A DNA stretch of 64,000 nt, taken from the NCBI GenBank assembly GCA_020160755.1, contig JAIUPN010000015.1:1-64000 (forward strand), in the 5' to 3' direction. The translations under genes and the position numbers were made by a program. The notes beneath the pieces are model-generated. The model was not told the origin of the DNA, did no database searches, and saw only the letters and a list, made by a program, of their open reading frames with translations. This document shows positions 18,063-26,800 of the stretch, in pieces (the stretch's first letter is position 1; each line of letters begins with the position of its first letter). This DNA comes from Pseudomonadota bacterium (lineage in GTDB: Bacteria > Pseudomonadota > Alphaproteobacteria > Sphingomonadales > Sphingomonadaceae).

Positions 18063-20471
18063 TCAGATCTTCGTCCGCAGCGTCGCGCCGATCGTGCGCG
18101 GCTCGCCGATCAGCGAAGTGACGATCCCGGTGTTCTGCGCCGACAGCGTCTGGAAATAATCCTTGTCGAACAGGTTGCGCGCCCAGAGCGACAGGTCGAA
18201 CAGCCCGTCGTCGGTCTTGAAACCGATGCGCGCGTTCGCGATCCCGTAGGCGGGAACATCGGCGTAGATGCTGTCGCTCGACGAGGTGTTGAACGACGAG
18301 CGGTGCGAATAATCGGCATGGGCATAGATCGACAGGTCGCGCCCGCCGAGGTTGCCGAGCGGCGCCGAGACGTCGCCGCCGAGCGTATAGGTGAACTTCG
18401 GCACGCCCGGCAGCTGCTCTCCGGTCAGGTCCTGGATCGCTCCCTGATTGAGCCGCTCGGGCGCCTGCGGCGCGGTCCGGTAATCGCTGTACGTCGTGTC
18501 GGCATAGGCGACCGACGCGTAAAAGCTTGCACGTTCGCTGGGTGCGTAGCTCAAATCGCCCTCGACCCCGCGCGAGCGGACGCCCGGGATGTTCGCGATA
18601 TACTGGCGGACGTTGACCGTGTTCGGTACCTGCTCGGTGATCGCGGTCTGATAGTCGCTGATCTCGGTCCAATAGCCCGCGACGTTGAGCGTCACGGCCT
18701 TGTCGAACCATTGCGACTTGATCCCGAGTTCGTAGCTGTCGACCTTTTCGGGTGCGACGTCGGGATCGATCCCGGCGGGCAGGTTGGTGAGGTTGAGCCC
18801 GCCTGACTTGTTGCCGCGCGAATAGGTCGCATAGGCGAGCGCATCGTCGGAGAATTGCCAGGACAAGGTCGCGAGCCCCGATACGCTATTGTCCGTAAAG
18901 CCGGTCGAGTAACTGGCGACCGGGTTGAACTGCGCGCGGAGTGCCGCCGCCTGCGCCGCGATTCCCGCCGGCAGCGTGGACAGGTTGGTCCCCGCGACGT
19001 GAATCTGCGAGAACGATCCGCTCTTCTTCTCGTGTGTGTAGCGGAGGCCTGCGGTCAGCGTCAGCCGGTCGGTGAACTTCCAGTCGAGCTGGCCGAACAG
19101 CGCATAGCTTTTGGTGCGCGGGTCCGAGGTCGAATTCGCCTCGAAACCATTGAGCGCAGCCTCCCATGCGGCGAGCGGAATCGGCGAGGTCGCGGGGCGG
19201 TTCCATAGCGCGGCGGCGGGACCATAGGCGCTCGCGCCTTTGCCGCGGATCACCTGCCAGAAATAATAGGCGCCGACGACATAATCGATCGGGCCGTCGT
19301 TATCCGACGCCAGCCGGATTTCCTGACTGAACTGGCGCTGGCGGTTCGCCTGCTGCGCCTTGGTGGTGACCGGAAGCGAGGTCGAATCGCCGTCGTTCGC
19401 GGGGTTCCAGTCCCACCAGCGATAGGCGGTGATCGAGGTCAGCTTCGCCGCGCCGATGTCCCAGTCGAGCTGCCCCGACACGCCATAGCCGTCCATGTTC
19501 GACTGATAATGGCTGTTGGCCTCGCCGCGCCGCGCGAAGGGATCGATCGTCGGGAAGCTGTAGCCGGGGAAGCGCGCCGCGCGTTCAGCAAAGCTGTTCG
19601 GAATCGCCGCGCCATTGTCATAGGTGCCGAAATAATCGGCGAAGACATTGAGAACATGGTTCTGCTTCTGGCGCGAAAAATCGCCAATAATGCGCGCCTC
19701 GAGATTGGGCGTCGGCGTGAACAGCAGCTGCCCGCGCACGCTCCAGTTCGAATAATCCTGCGCGCGCTCCTTCTGCGTATCGTTGTAGAGGAAACCGCGG
19801 CGCTCGGTGGACGAGCCGCTGATGCGAATGGCGAGCAGATCGTCGATGATCGCCCCCGACGCCGAAGCGCGCAGCTGGTAATAGCCATAGTCGCCGACAC
19901 TGGCCTCACCCGAAAATTCAGGGTCGAAGCTCGGCTTGCGCGACGTGATGTTGATCGCGCCCGAGGTCGTGTTCTTGCCGAACAGCGTGCCCTGCGGTCC
20001 GCGCAGCACCTCGATCTGTTGCAGGTCGACGAGGTCGAACTGCGACTGGCCGGGGCGTCCGTAATAGACATTGTCGACATAGAAGCCGACGCCATTCTCG
20101 AGCCCGTCGTTGGTCAGCGCGACATTGCTGCCCAGCCCGCGGATGTTGATATTGGTGTTGCGCGGGTTGAAGCTGAACACCTGCAGGCTCGGGACGATCT
20201 GCTGGATCTGCGTCAGCGAATAATTGCCCGTCGCCTCGAGCTGCGACGCGCCGACGACCGACAGCGCGATCGGCACATCCTGCGCGCTTTCGTCGCGGCG
20301 GCGCGCCGACACGATGATTTCGGCGCCGTCATAGGAGACCGCCGCCGCGGCACCGGCGGCGCCTTCGTCCGCGCCGGTGTCGGTTTCGGCGGCAGCGGCG
20401 GGTACGACAGGCAGCAACAGCGCGGCGCCGAGAAGAAGCTTCAAACGATGATCGGGAGAGAAACGGTTCAT
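18063..20471 (-). CDS. TonB-dependent outer membrane receptor of organosulfur cluster
   Basis: 802-residue outer-membrane receptor: signal peptide LLLGAALLLPVVPAAAA, a TonB-box-like AEIIVSARRRDES, plug domain with VPIALSVVGASQLE, LRGPQGTLFGKNTTSGAINI, and a 22-strand-type barrel ending in TLRTKI. It is first in the minus-strand cluster with two dioxygenases and a sulfatase, so it probably imports the sulfated or sulfonated substrate across the outer membrane using TonB energy. The start at 20471 was chosen from the signal peptide. A 350-base leader with a cysteine-containing mini-ORF and hairpins precedes it. Confidence 0.92.
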   Translation of the reverse strand: MNRFSPDHRLKLLLGAALLLPVVPAAAAETDTGADEGAAGAAAAVSYDGAEIIVSARRRDESAQDVPIALSVVGASQLEATGNYSLTQIQQIVPSLQVFSFNPRNTNINIRGLGSNVALTNDGLENGVGFYVDNVYYGRPGQSQFDLVDLQQIEVLRGPQGTLFGKNTTSGAINITSRKPSFDPEFSGEASVGDYGYYQLRASASGAIIDDLLAIRISGSSTERRGFLYNDTQKERAQDYSNWSVRGQLLFTPTPNLEARIIGDFSRQKQNHVLNVFADYFGTYDNGAAIPNSFAERAARFPGYSFPTIDPFARRGEANSHYQSNMDGYGVSGQLDWDIGAAKLTSITAYRWWDWNPANDGDSTSLPVTTKAQQANRQRQFSQEIRLASDNDGPIDYVVGAYYFWQVIRGKGASAYGPAAALWNRPATSPIPLAAWEAALNGFEANSTSDPRTKSYALFGQLDWKFTDRLTLTAGLRYTHEKKSGSFSQIHVAGTNLSTLPAGIAAQAAALRAQFNPVASYSTGFTDNSVSGLATLSWQFSDDALAYATYSRGNKSGGLNLTNLPAGIDPDVAPEKVDSYELGIKSQWFDKAVTLNVAGYWTEISDYQTAITEQVPNTVNVRQYIANIPGVRSRGVEGDLSYAPSERASFYASVAYADTTYSDYRTAPQAPERLNQGAIQDLTGEQLPGVPKFTYTLGGDVSAPLGNLGGRDLSIYAHADYSHRSSFNTSSSDSIYADVPAYGIANARIGFKTDDGLFDLSLWARNLFDKDYFQTLSAQNTGIVTSLIGEPRTIGATLRTKI

Positions 20472-20733
20472 TAGATATGGTCCCCGGGCGGTGCCCCCGC
20501 CCCCTTTTTGATGTGATGGATGGTGGCGCGGTGCGCCGCGCCCGATCGGGCCGCCAGCTGAGCCCCCCACAGCGCACGGGCGGCGCTGCGCAGGGACGCA
20601 GGATAGCGAGCCAGATCCGACAGGTCGGATTGGGTCAGCAAAGGCATGGATTTTCCCCGCGCCGGCGCTCGGGTGCCGGACGTCAGGCCGCAAACGTCTC
20701 GCGTGAGGAGGCGCGGCTGGAGAGGATGGAGAG

Positions 20734-20749
20734 CCGCCGTGCACGGCGG
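20734..20749. repeat. 16-bp perfect palindrome in TonB receptor leader
   Basis: ccgccgtgcacggcgg is a perfect palindrome about 265 bases before the receptor start. It is either a hairpin in the leader RNA or a protein-binding dyad. Confidence 0.6.
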
Positions 20750-20769
20750 GGCGCGGTCGGTCCGCTACC

Positions 20770-20786
20770 CCGCGCGAGCCGCGCGG
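20770..20786 (-). promoter_or_regulatory. Stem-loop directly after the cysteine leader ORF
   Basis: Seven-base perfect stem ccgcgcg/cgcgcgg with an agc loop. On the receptor transcript it starts only 7 bases after the stop codon of the mini-ORF at 20794-20820, where a ribosome stalled or terminating on the leader could control its folding. Confidence 0.5.
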
Positions 20787-20793
20787 CGACGTT

Positions 20794-20820
20794 CTAGTTG
20801 ATGCTGTTACACATACGCAT
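20794..20820 (-). CDS. Putative cysteine-codon leader peptide MRMCNSIN
   Basis: Eight-codon reading frame ATG-CGT-ATG-TGT-AAC-AGC-ATC-AAC-TAG encoding MRMCNSIN. It is preceded by a strong ribosome binding site, AAGGGG, 7 bases before the ATG, better than that of the receptor gene itself. A stem-loop follows immediately. The gene cluster downstream encodes scavenging of organosulfur compounds, so a cysteine codon in a translated leader would let the ribosome sense cysteinyl-tRNA supply. Existence of the frame and ribosome binding site is seen in the sequence; the sensing role is inference. Confidence 0.5.
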   Translation of the reverse strand: MRMCNSIN

Positions 20821-21185
20821 CGCAATACCCCTTCTGGGGGAACGCAATGCCTGGCGCTGTCGCCCGAGCATCACGCGCTTTAGCCGTTGGTAACGCGGAG
20901 CAAGCTGCTTCCCGGTCAAAAGCCGCGGGTCGAGGGGGAGAGCCCGTCATCCGTCTCGACCAGTCCCGAATGACAATGTCAACTTAATCGATTGATTTTA
21001 GATTCGTCAACAATGCAAGCGGCCTTTTGCGGTGAAGAAATTCTTTTGGCCGACGAGCCACGGCTTATCCGCCGCTCTTCCGCTGCGCGCGATATTGTCG
21101 TTGCAAGCCGTGCCTGGCTGCGTCAAAGCCGGTCGCAGAAACGATAATCCGGGATATTCTCCCGCAGGTGAGGCGATTTTCGTTG

Positions 21186-22331
21186 ATGGGACACCGTCCG
21201 AAAAATGAAAGCGGTGCTCGCCTCGCGCTAATCGATGCCGCCTATGCCTGCGCGGTCGATCCCGAACGATGGGCCGAGTTTCTCGATCAGATCACCCAAA
21301 GGCTATCGGGCCTCTCCACCATCTATCGCTGGCCCAGCCGGAATCCGCAGGACAACCGCCCGCTGTTCGACAATTTCGGGGAATTCGGGCGGCTGTACGA
21401 AGATTATTATCATAGCCGCAATCTGTGGGTGACTGACGTAGACGAGCCGACGCGCGCACGCGCGATCATGCCTTCCGAAGGCCTGGTCAGCACCGACCGG
21501 CTCGAACGGAGCGAATTTTACAGCGACTGGATGCGGCCGCAGGGGCTAAAGCATGGCGTGTCCTGCCTGCTGCACGACGGCCGCGACTTTTCCTATAATC
21601 TGGGGATCATACGCGGACCGGAGTTCGGCGCCTTTACAGGGGACGAACAAGGGCTGCTGGCCGACATCCTGCCGCATATGCGCCGTGCGCTCGAACTGGG
21701 GCAACGGCTGGAGACACTCCAGCAGCGCAGCGCGGGAATGCTCACCGCGTTCGACACGCTCGGCGTCGCGGCCTTCCTCGTCGATGCCGATTGCCGGATA
21801 TATTTCGCCAACCCGCTGGCCGAACATATGCTCGCCGCCGAAGCCGCATTGCGCGCGCCGGGCGGCCGGCTCGGGCTGACCCGGGCCGCGCTCGACACGG
21901 GCTTTCGCGCTGCCGTCGACGCCGCAACCGGGGGCGGCCGCGAGGCCAGCGGACGGACGGGCAAGATCATGTCGGTTCCGCGCAGCAGCAGGTCGCCGCT
22001 CTCGCTGAACATCGCGCCGCTCGACGAACGCGACCGGGCGATGTTCGGCACGGGCCCCCTCGCCCTGGTCGTCGTCAGCGATGGCGATCGCCCGGCCCGC
22101 CTCGACATCGACGCGCTGCGATCGGCTTTCGATCTCACCGCAACCGAAGCACGGCTGGCGGCCGCCATCGCGGCGGGGATGACTCTGGCCGGCTATGCCG
22201 AATCGGCGGGGGTGAGCCTCTCGACGGCCCGGACGCATCTGGCCGCGATATTTTCCAAGACCGGCACGAACCGGCAGGCCGATCTGGTCCGGTTGCTCAC
22301 CGGCAATCCTTGGCTGCAAACCCCCGAATAG
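21186..22331 (+). CDS. LuxR-type helix-turn-helix transcriptional regulator 1
   Basis: About 381 residues: a long N-terminal sensor part with GxxYxxRN-like blocks (YEDYYHSRNLWVTDV, FYSDWMRPQGLKHG), a PAS-like middle (VAAFLVDADCRIYFANPLAEHML), and a C-terminal GerE/LuxR helix-turn-helix (FDLTATEARLAAAIAAGMTLAGYAESAGVSLSTARTHLAAIFSKTGTNRQADLVRLL). It is divergent from the organosulfur cluster and is the natural candidate for its regulator. A GTG at 21168 is an alternative start; GGTGAGG precedes ATG21186. It is paralogous to the convergent gene at 22343-23482, which shares DWMRPQGL and NRQADLIRRL. Confidence 0.8.
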   Translation: MGHRPKNESGARLALIDAAYACAVDPERWAEFLDQITQRLSGLSTIYRWPSRNPQDNRPLFDNFGEFGRLYEDYYHSRNLWVTDVDEPTRARAIMPSEGLVSTDRLERSEFYSDWMRPQGLKHGVSCLLHDGRDFSYNLGIIRGPEFGAFTGDEQGLLADILPHMRRALELGQRLETLQQRSAGMLTAFDTLGVAAFLVDADCRIYFANPLAEHMLAAEAALRAPGGRLGLTRAALDTGFRAAVDAATGGGREASGRTGKIMSVPRSSRSPLSLNIAPLDERDRAMFGTGPLALVVVSDGDRPARLDIDALRSAFDLTATEARLAAAIAAGMTLAGYAESAGVSLSTARTHLAAIFSKTGTNRQADLVRLLTGNPWLQTPE

Positions 22332-22342
22332 CCCGCGCAGCG

Positions 22343-23482
22343 TCAACGGGCCAGCAACAGGACCGGATCGTTCATCAACCGGCGGATCAGGTCGGCCTGC
22401 CGGTTTTCGCCCGACTTCAGGAAAATCGACGTCAGATGCGTCCGCACGGTCGTCAGCGCGACACCGCTTGCGCGCGCATGATCGGCAAGGCCCGTGCCGT
22501 TGCACAGCGCCACCGCCAGCCGCGCCTCGGCCGGGGTAAAATCATAAAGATCGCGCAGCGCCTCGACGGGAAACGCCGCGCGCCGGTCGGGCATCCCGAC
22601 GATGACCAGCGCCAGCGGGCCGCCATCGAACAGCGATCTGCGCTCTTCCGGATAAGGGCTGACCGCGACGGATAGCGGATTGGGGCTGTCCTGACGCGGC
22701 ACCGCGACGAGCGTTGCGGTGCGCCCTGCCGCATACCGGCCTTGCCCCGCGGCATTGGCAATCGCGCTGGCCAGACGCTGATCGCTGGCGCCGCGGGCAC
22801 AAAGCCTGCCCGCCGTCGAGAACAACCCGTCGTTCGCCTCGAATATCGCTTCCGCGACCCGGTTCGCAAAACGGATCGTCCGCCGCGCATCGACGAGCAG
22901 GACGCCGGCCCCGAGCCGCTCGAAGGCGTCGAGCGACGCCGCGTCGGCGGCATCGAAGACATTGAGCCGGCTCGCGATGATGATCGCCCGGCGCAGATGG
23001 GGTAACAGCGCATGACTGAGCGCCTGCTCTTCCTCGCTGAACGCCCCCGCGCTTTCGGGACGCAACAGCAGCAGGTCCATCACCCCCATGGGGGCATCGA
23101 TGCGCCACCGCATCGAAAGGTCGAGCCCCTGTGGCCGCATCCAGTCGGCGTGAAACTCGGTACGCCGCAGCTCCGCCATCGAAATCAGCGCCTCCTGGAC
23201 GACGATCGGCGGCGACGCCGCCTCCCGGTCGCGTTCGGACATCGGATCCTTGCCGGCATAATGTTGGTAATATCGGCCCAGATAATCCGGGTCGATCGTC
23301 GCTTCGGCCGACCGGACATCGGCCAGATCGGCGCTGCTGGCGATCCGCATCGCGGCAACACTGCCGAAGGTTTGCGACACCAGATCGAGATAGGGACGCC
23401 AGCCATTCTTGTCGGTGGCGGCCTTGTAGAGAGCGTCGATCAACATCGCGAAGCGGCCGTCGTGCGGCAAGGTGGGATTCAT
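22343..23482 (-). CDS. LuxR-type helix-turn-helix transcriptional regulator 2
   Basis: 379 residues with the same architecture as its convergent neighbour: sensor blocks RTEFHADWMRPQGLDLSM and FSEEEQALSHALLPHLRRAI, PAS-like AGVLLVDARRTIRFANRVAEAIF, and a LuxR helix-turn-helix (FTPAEARLAVALCNGTGLADHARASGVALTTVRTHLTSIFLKSGENRQADLIRRL). The two genes end only 11 bp apart. It is divergent from the autotransporter gene at 23825. An inverted repeat at 23491-23510 covers its ribosome binding site, suggesting autoregulation or translational control. Confidence 0.82.
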   Translation of the reverse strand: MNPTLPHDGRFAMLIDALYKAATDKNGWRPYLDLVSQTFGSVAAMRIASSADLADVRSAEATIDPDYLGRYYQHYAGKDPMSERDREAASPPIVVQEALISMAELRRTEFHADWMRPQGLDLSMRWRIDAPMGVMDLLLLRPESAGAFSEEEQALSHALLPHLRRAIIIASRLNVFDAADAASLDAFERLGAGVLLVDARRTIRFANRVAEAIFEANDGLFSTAGRLCARGASDQRLASAIANAAGQGRYAAGRTATLVAVPRQDSPNPLSVAVSPYPEERRSLFDGGPLALVIVGMPDRRAAFPVEALRDLYDFTPAEARLAVALCNGTGLADHARASGVALTTVRTHLTSIFLKSGENRQADLIRRLMNDPVLLLAR

Positions 23483-23824
23483 AGACTGGTATCCTGATCA
23501 AGGTCAGGATCGCCCCTCCGCGCGGCCGGCGGGATACGGACGAAGGTACCGGAAGGACGATCCGCCGTCCCCAGACACGCAAAAAAACTGCTCCGCCTCA
23601 TTCGTTCATACGAGGCGAGCGAGTGCGCGCGCCGACTATGCGGCCATCCAACGGGGCGCCCAACGTCGCGCGGGAAAGCCCGGCACAGGGATCGCACCCG
23701 TAAAGAAGAACCTGATCGCAATGCGCGGAAGGTTCGCATGGCCCGTCCGCCACCCCCATCCGGCGGGCGGGCCATCATCTCGTCATGTGTATCAAGGAGG
23801 CCGGCTCGCGCCGGTGGAAAATCT
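23483..23824. promoter_or_regulatory. Divergent intergenic region between regulator and autotransporter
   Basis: 342 bases. It contains the inverted repeat atcctga-tcaagg-tcaggat (23491-23510) next to the regulator start, and a strong hairpin with 12-base arms ggcccgtccgcc (23740-23751) and ggcgggcgggcc (23762-23773, one wobble) in the autotransporter leader. The rest shows no gene. A convincing promoter consensus was not found for either side. Confidence 0.5.
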
Positions 23825-26800
23825 ATGAATTGCAAACCCCATCTTCTGGGCGCTTCGGCGCTCTATGGCACGCTTGCGCTCGTCGCGTTCGGCACGGCGC
23901 AGCCCGTGCAGGCCGCCTGCACAACCACGGTCGACGATCAGCAGCGCAAGATTCAGACCTGCAGCGACGACAATCAGGGACCAGTCGCGCTGCCCGGCGA
24001 TATCGACCGGTTCCGGAACAGCGGTACCATCGCTCCCCCGGCCGGGGCGTTCGCGTCGGGCGTGACCGGCGGCCCCGGCAGCGCGGGGATCGTCAACGAC
24101 GGCACGATCCGCGGCAATCTGGCTTCGGCCATTTCCGTCAAGAGCCTGCGCGCCGGCGCGCGGATCACCAACAACGGCACCATCACGGTCGACAACAGCC
24201 AGTCGCAGGGCGCCAATAATTTCGGCATCTATGTCGAACAGACCCCGGCCGGCCTGACGACGATCGTCGAAAATGCCGGGCGCATCGAAGCCGATGGTCC
24301 CTATGGCGGCGGCATCCTCGTCCGTGGCAATTCGCGCATCCTGCACGGCGGTTCGGGCGCGCTGATCGACGTGCGCGGCTTCGGCGGTAGCGCGATTAGC
24401 GGCGATCGCGCCGATATCAGCATCCTTGCTCCCGTTCGCGCGGCGGACGGCAGCGGCGTGGTCGCGAGCGACCGGTCAACGGTCGATAACAGTTCGGAAG
24501 TCATCGTTGGATCTATCGGTATCTATTTCGGCCGCGGCGGCAGCATTATCAACCGCGCCAATGCGGTTATTCGGTCGACCGGCAGCACCGACCCCGCGCT
24601 CGACCTGAACGACGGCAATGTCGAAATCGTCAACGAAGGGACGATCGACGTCGCCGGTATCGGCGCCGGTAGCGGGGTGATCGAGTTCAGCAACAACATC
24701 GGCGGCCCCGAAATGGTGCATAAGATCGCCAATGCGGCGCTTGGAACCATTGGCCACGCCGGCATGGCCGACGGCGCGCAGGCGATCCGCGGCGACAAGG
24801 GCATGCGCTTCGAGGTCGTCAACGCGGGGAAAATCCACGGCAACATCGCGTTCGCCGATGGCGGTGACCGTATCGAAAACAAGTCCGGCGGCGTGATCGA
24901 CGACGATATTTCGACCGGCACCGGCGACGACGGCATTCTCAATGAAGGCACGATCAACGGCGACATCGACATGGGCGAGGGCGACGACGGCCTGCTTCTG
25001 CTCGACGGATCGGTGCTGAACGGCAACGTCCGCATGGGACCGGGCGACGATGGCGTCACCATCCGCGGCCGCCCCACTATTGCCGGCGGCAAACGGATCG
25101 AAGCGGAGGGCGGAAGTCTCGACAAGCTTATCTTCGCCGGAAACGCCGACAATGGAACCTGGGATTCCGAACAGTTTGGCGGCTTCGAGCAACTCGAAAA
25201 GATCGGTTCGGGCACGGTCACGCTGACCAGCGCCTGGGGCGCAATGCCCGCCGGGATCGACATCGAAGAAGGCACGCTGATTCTCGCAGAGGGCCTCGAA
25301 AACGAACTGTTCAGCGACGAACGCGCGACCAATGTCCGCGGCACCTATGTGCTCGGCGGCCGCCATATCGGCAGCATCGAGGTCGGATCGCAGGGCCTGC
25401 TGCGCGGCAACGGCACGATCGGGACACAGGGCCGTTTCAACGGCGGCACGATCGACCTGCTGCGCAACAATGGCATCGTCGCGCCGGGCGGCCCCGGCGG
25501 CCTCGGCACGCTCACCATCCTCGGCAACTATGAGCAGACCGCGGTCGGACGGCTCGACATCCGCCTCGGCGCCCCGGGCCTGTCGGACCTCATCGACATC
25601 AAGGGTGCGGCGACGCTGGCGGGAACCGTGCGCTTCATCCCGCTCGACCTCGCCAACACCGGCACCTACACCTTCATGAACTATGGCTCGCGCAGCGGCC
25701 AGTTCGGTCAGGTTCAGGACGGCCACGCCAGCCCCGGCCTCTTCTTCTCCTACGCGGTCGAATATCTTGCCGATCGCGCGATCGTGAAGGTGGTGAAGAC
25801 GGGCAACGGCCCGGTCGAACCCGAACCGGTCGATACCGCCTGTACGCCCGCCAACCCCGCATCGGGCACGACGGTGATCTGCGTCCCGCCGATCACCCAG
25901 CCGCAGTCGTTCATGGCACAGGACCTGACCGTCGACGTGCGTGGCGCGCTCGAACTCGACAATGCGAACCCGGTCATCCGCACGACCGGCAGCAACGCGC
26001 TGGTCACGGTCGGCGCAAGCGGCGCGATCGTCAATCGCAACGCCGCGTCGAGCGCGCTCGTCATGGACGGCGAGACGAACCGGCTCGTCAACGGCGGCAC
26101 CATCGCCTCGCGCAACGCGTCGAGCGGATCGAGCGCGGCGACGGTCGAGATTCGCAGCGCCAACGGCAAGACGAGCAGCATCCGTAACCTTGCGGCGGGC
26201 GTGATCGGCGAAAGCAGCGCCGAAACGACGATCCGCAGCGTCGGCGGCGGCATCGTCACGCTCGACAATGCGGGAACGATCAGGGGCGACATCGATTTCG
26301 AAGCCGCCGAACAGGCCTTCATCACCAATGCCGGCACCGCCGAGCTCGGCGAGAACGGGGCGAAGCGTATCGATGGCGACATCTTCACCGGCGCGGGGAA
26401 CGACCGCCTGATTAACGCGGGCGCAATCAATGGCCGGATCGATCTGGGCGCAGGCGCGGACGAGGTGGAAATCCGGGAAACCGGACGGATCACCGGAAAT
26501 ATCGGGACGGGTGCGGGCGCCGATGCGTTCATCCTGACCGGCGAGCTTCGCGGTAACCTCGACATGGGTGACGGCGTCGATGAAGCCGATTTCGACGGCA
26601 AGCTGACCGGCACCGTCACGATGGGGGCAGGCAACGACCGCGCCAATGTCCAGCGGCTGACCGTTGGGCAGGCGCCGCCAGAAGGGGCCGCCGCCTATAT
26701 GATCAGTGGCGGCGATGGCATCGACCTCCTCGCCTTCCAGGGCGAGAATGGCACCTTCCATGCGTCCGACTTCAGGCAGTTTGAAAGCCTGCTCAAGGAA

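Larger units (their letters stand above)
20472..21167. promoter_or_regulatory. Divergent regulatory region and long leader of TonB receptor
   Basis: About 700 bases without an annotated full gene. The part next to the receptor (20472-20960) is GC-rich and hairpin-rich and holds a mini-ORF at 20794-20820, a stem-loop at 20770-20786 and a palindrome at 20734-20749. The AT-rich island at about 20965-21015 has minus-strand TTGACG (near 21004-21009) and TTGACA elements, the dyad TGACA-a-TGTCA and an aatcgatt palindrome, suitable for promoters and a regulator site. It feeds both the receptor cluster and the LuxR-type gene on the plus strand. Confidence 0.55.

Noticed and set aside
18063..20825. N-terminal extension of the TonB receptor frame up to 20825
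   Set aside because: The extension is Arg/Pro/Gly-rich without a signal peptide; the true start at 20471 begins directly with a signal peptide. The region upstream is leader with its own mini-ORF in another frame.
24476..26761. Long minus-strand frame inside the autotransporter
   Set aside because: Antisense shadow of repetitive beta-helix coding sequence; no ribosome binding site or domain.
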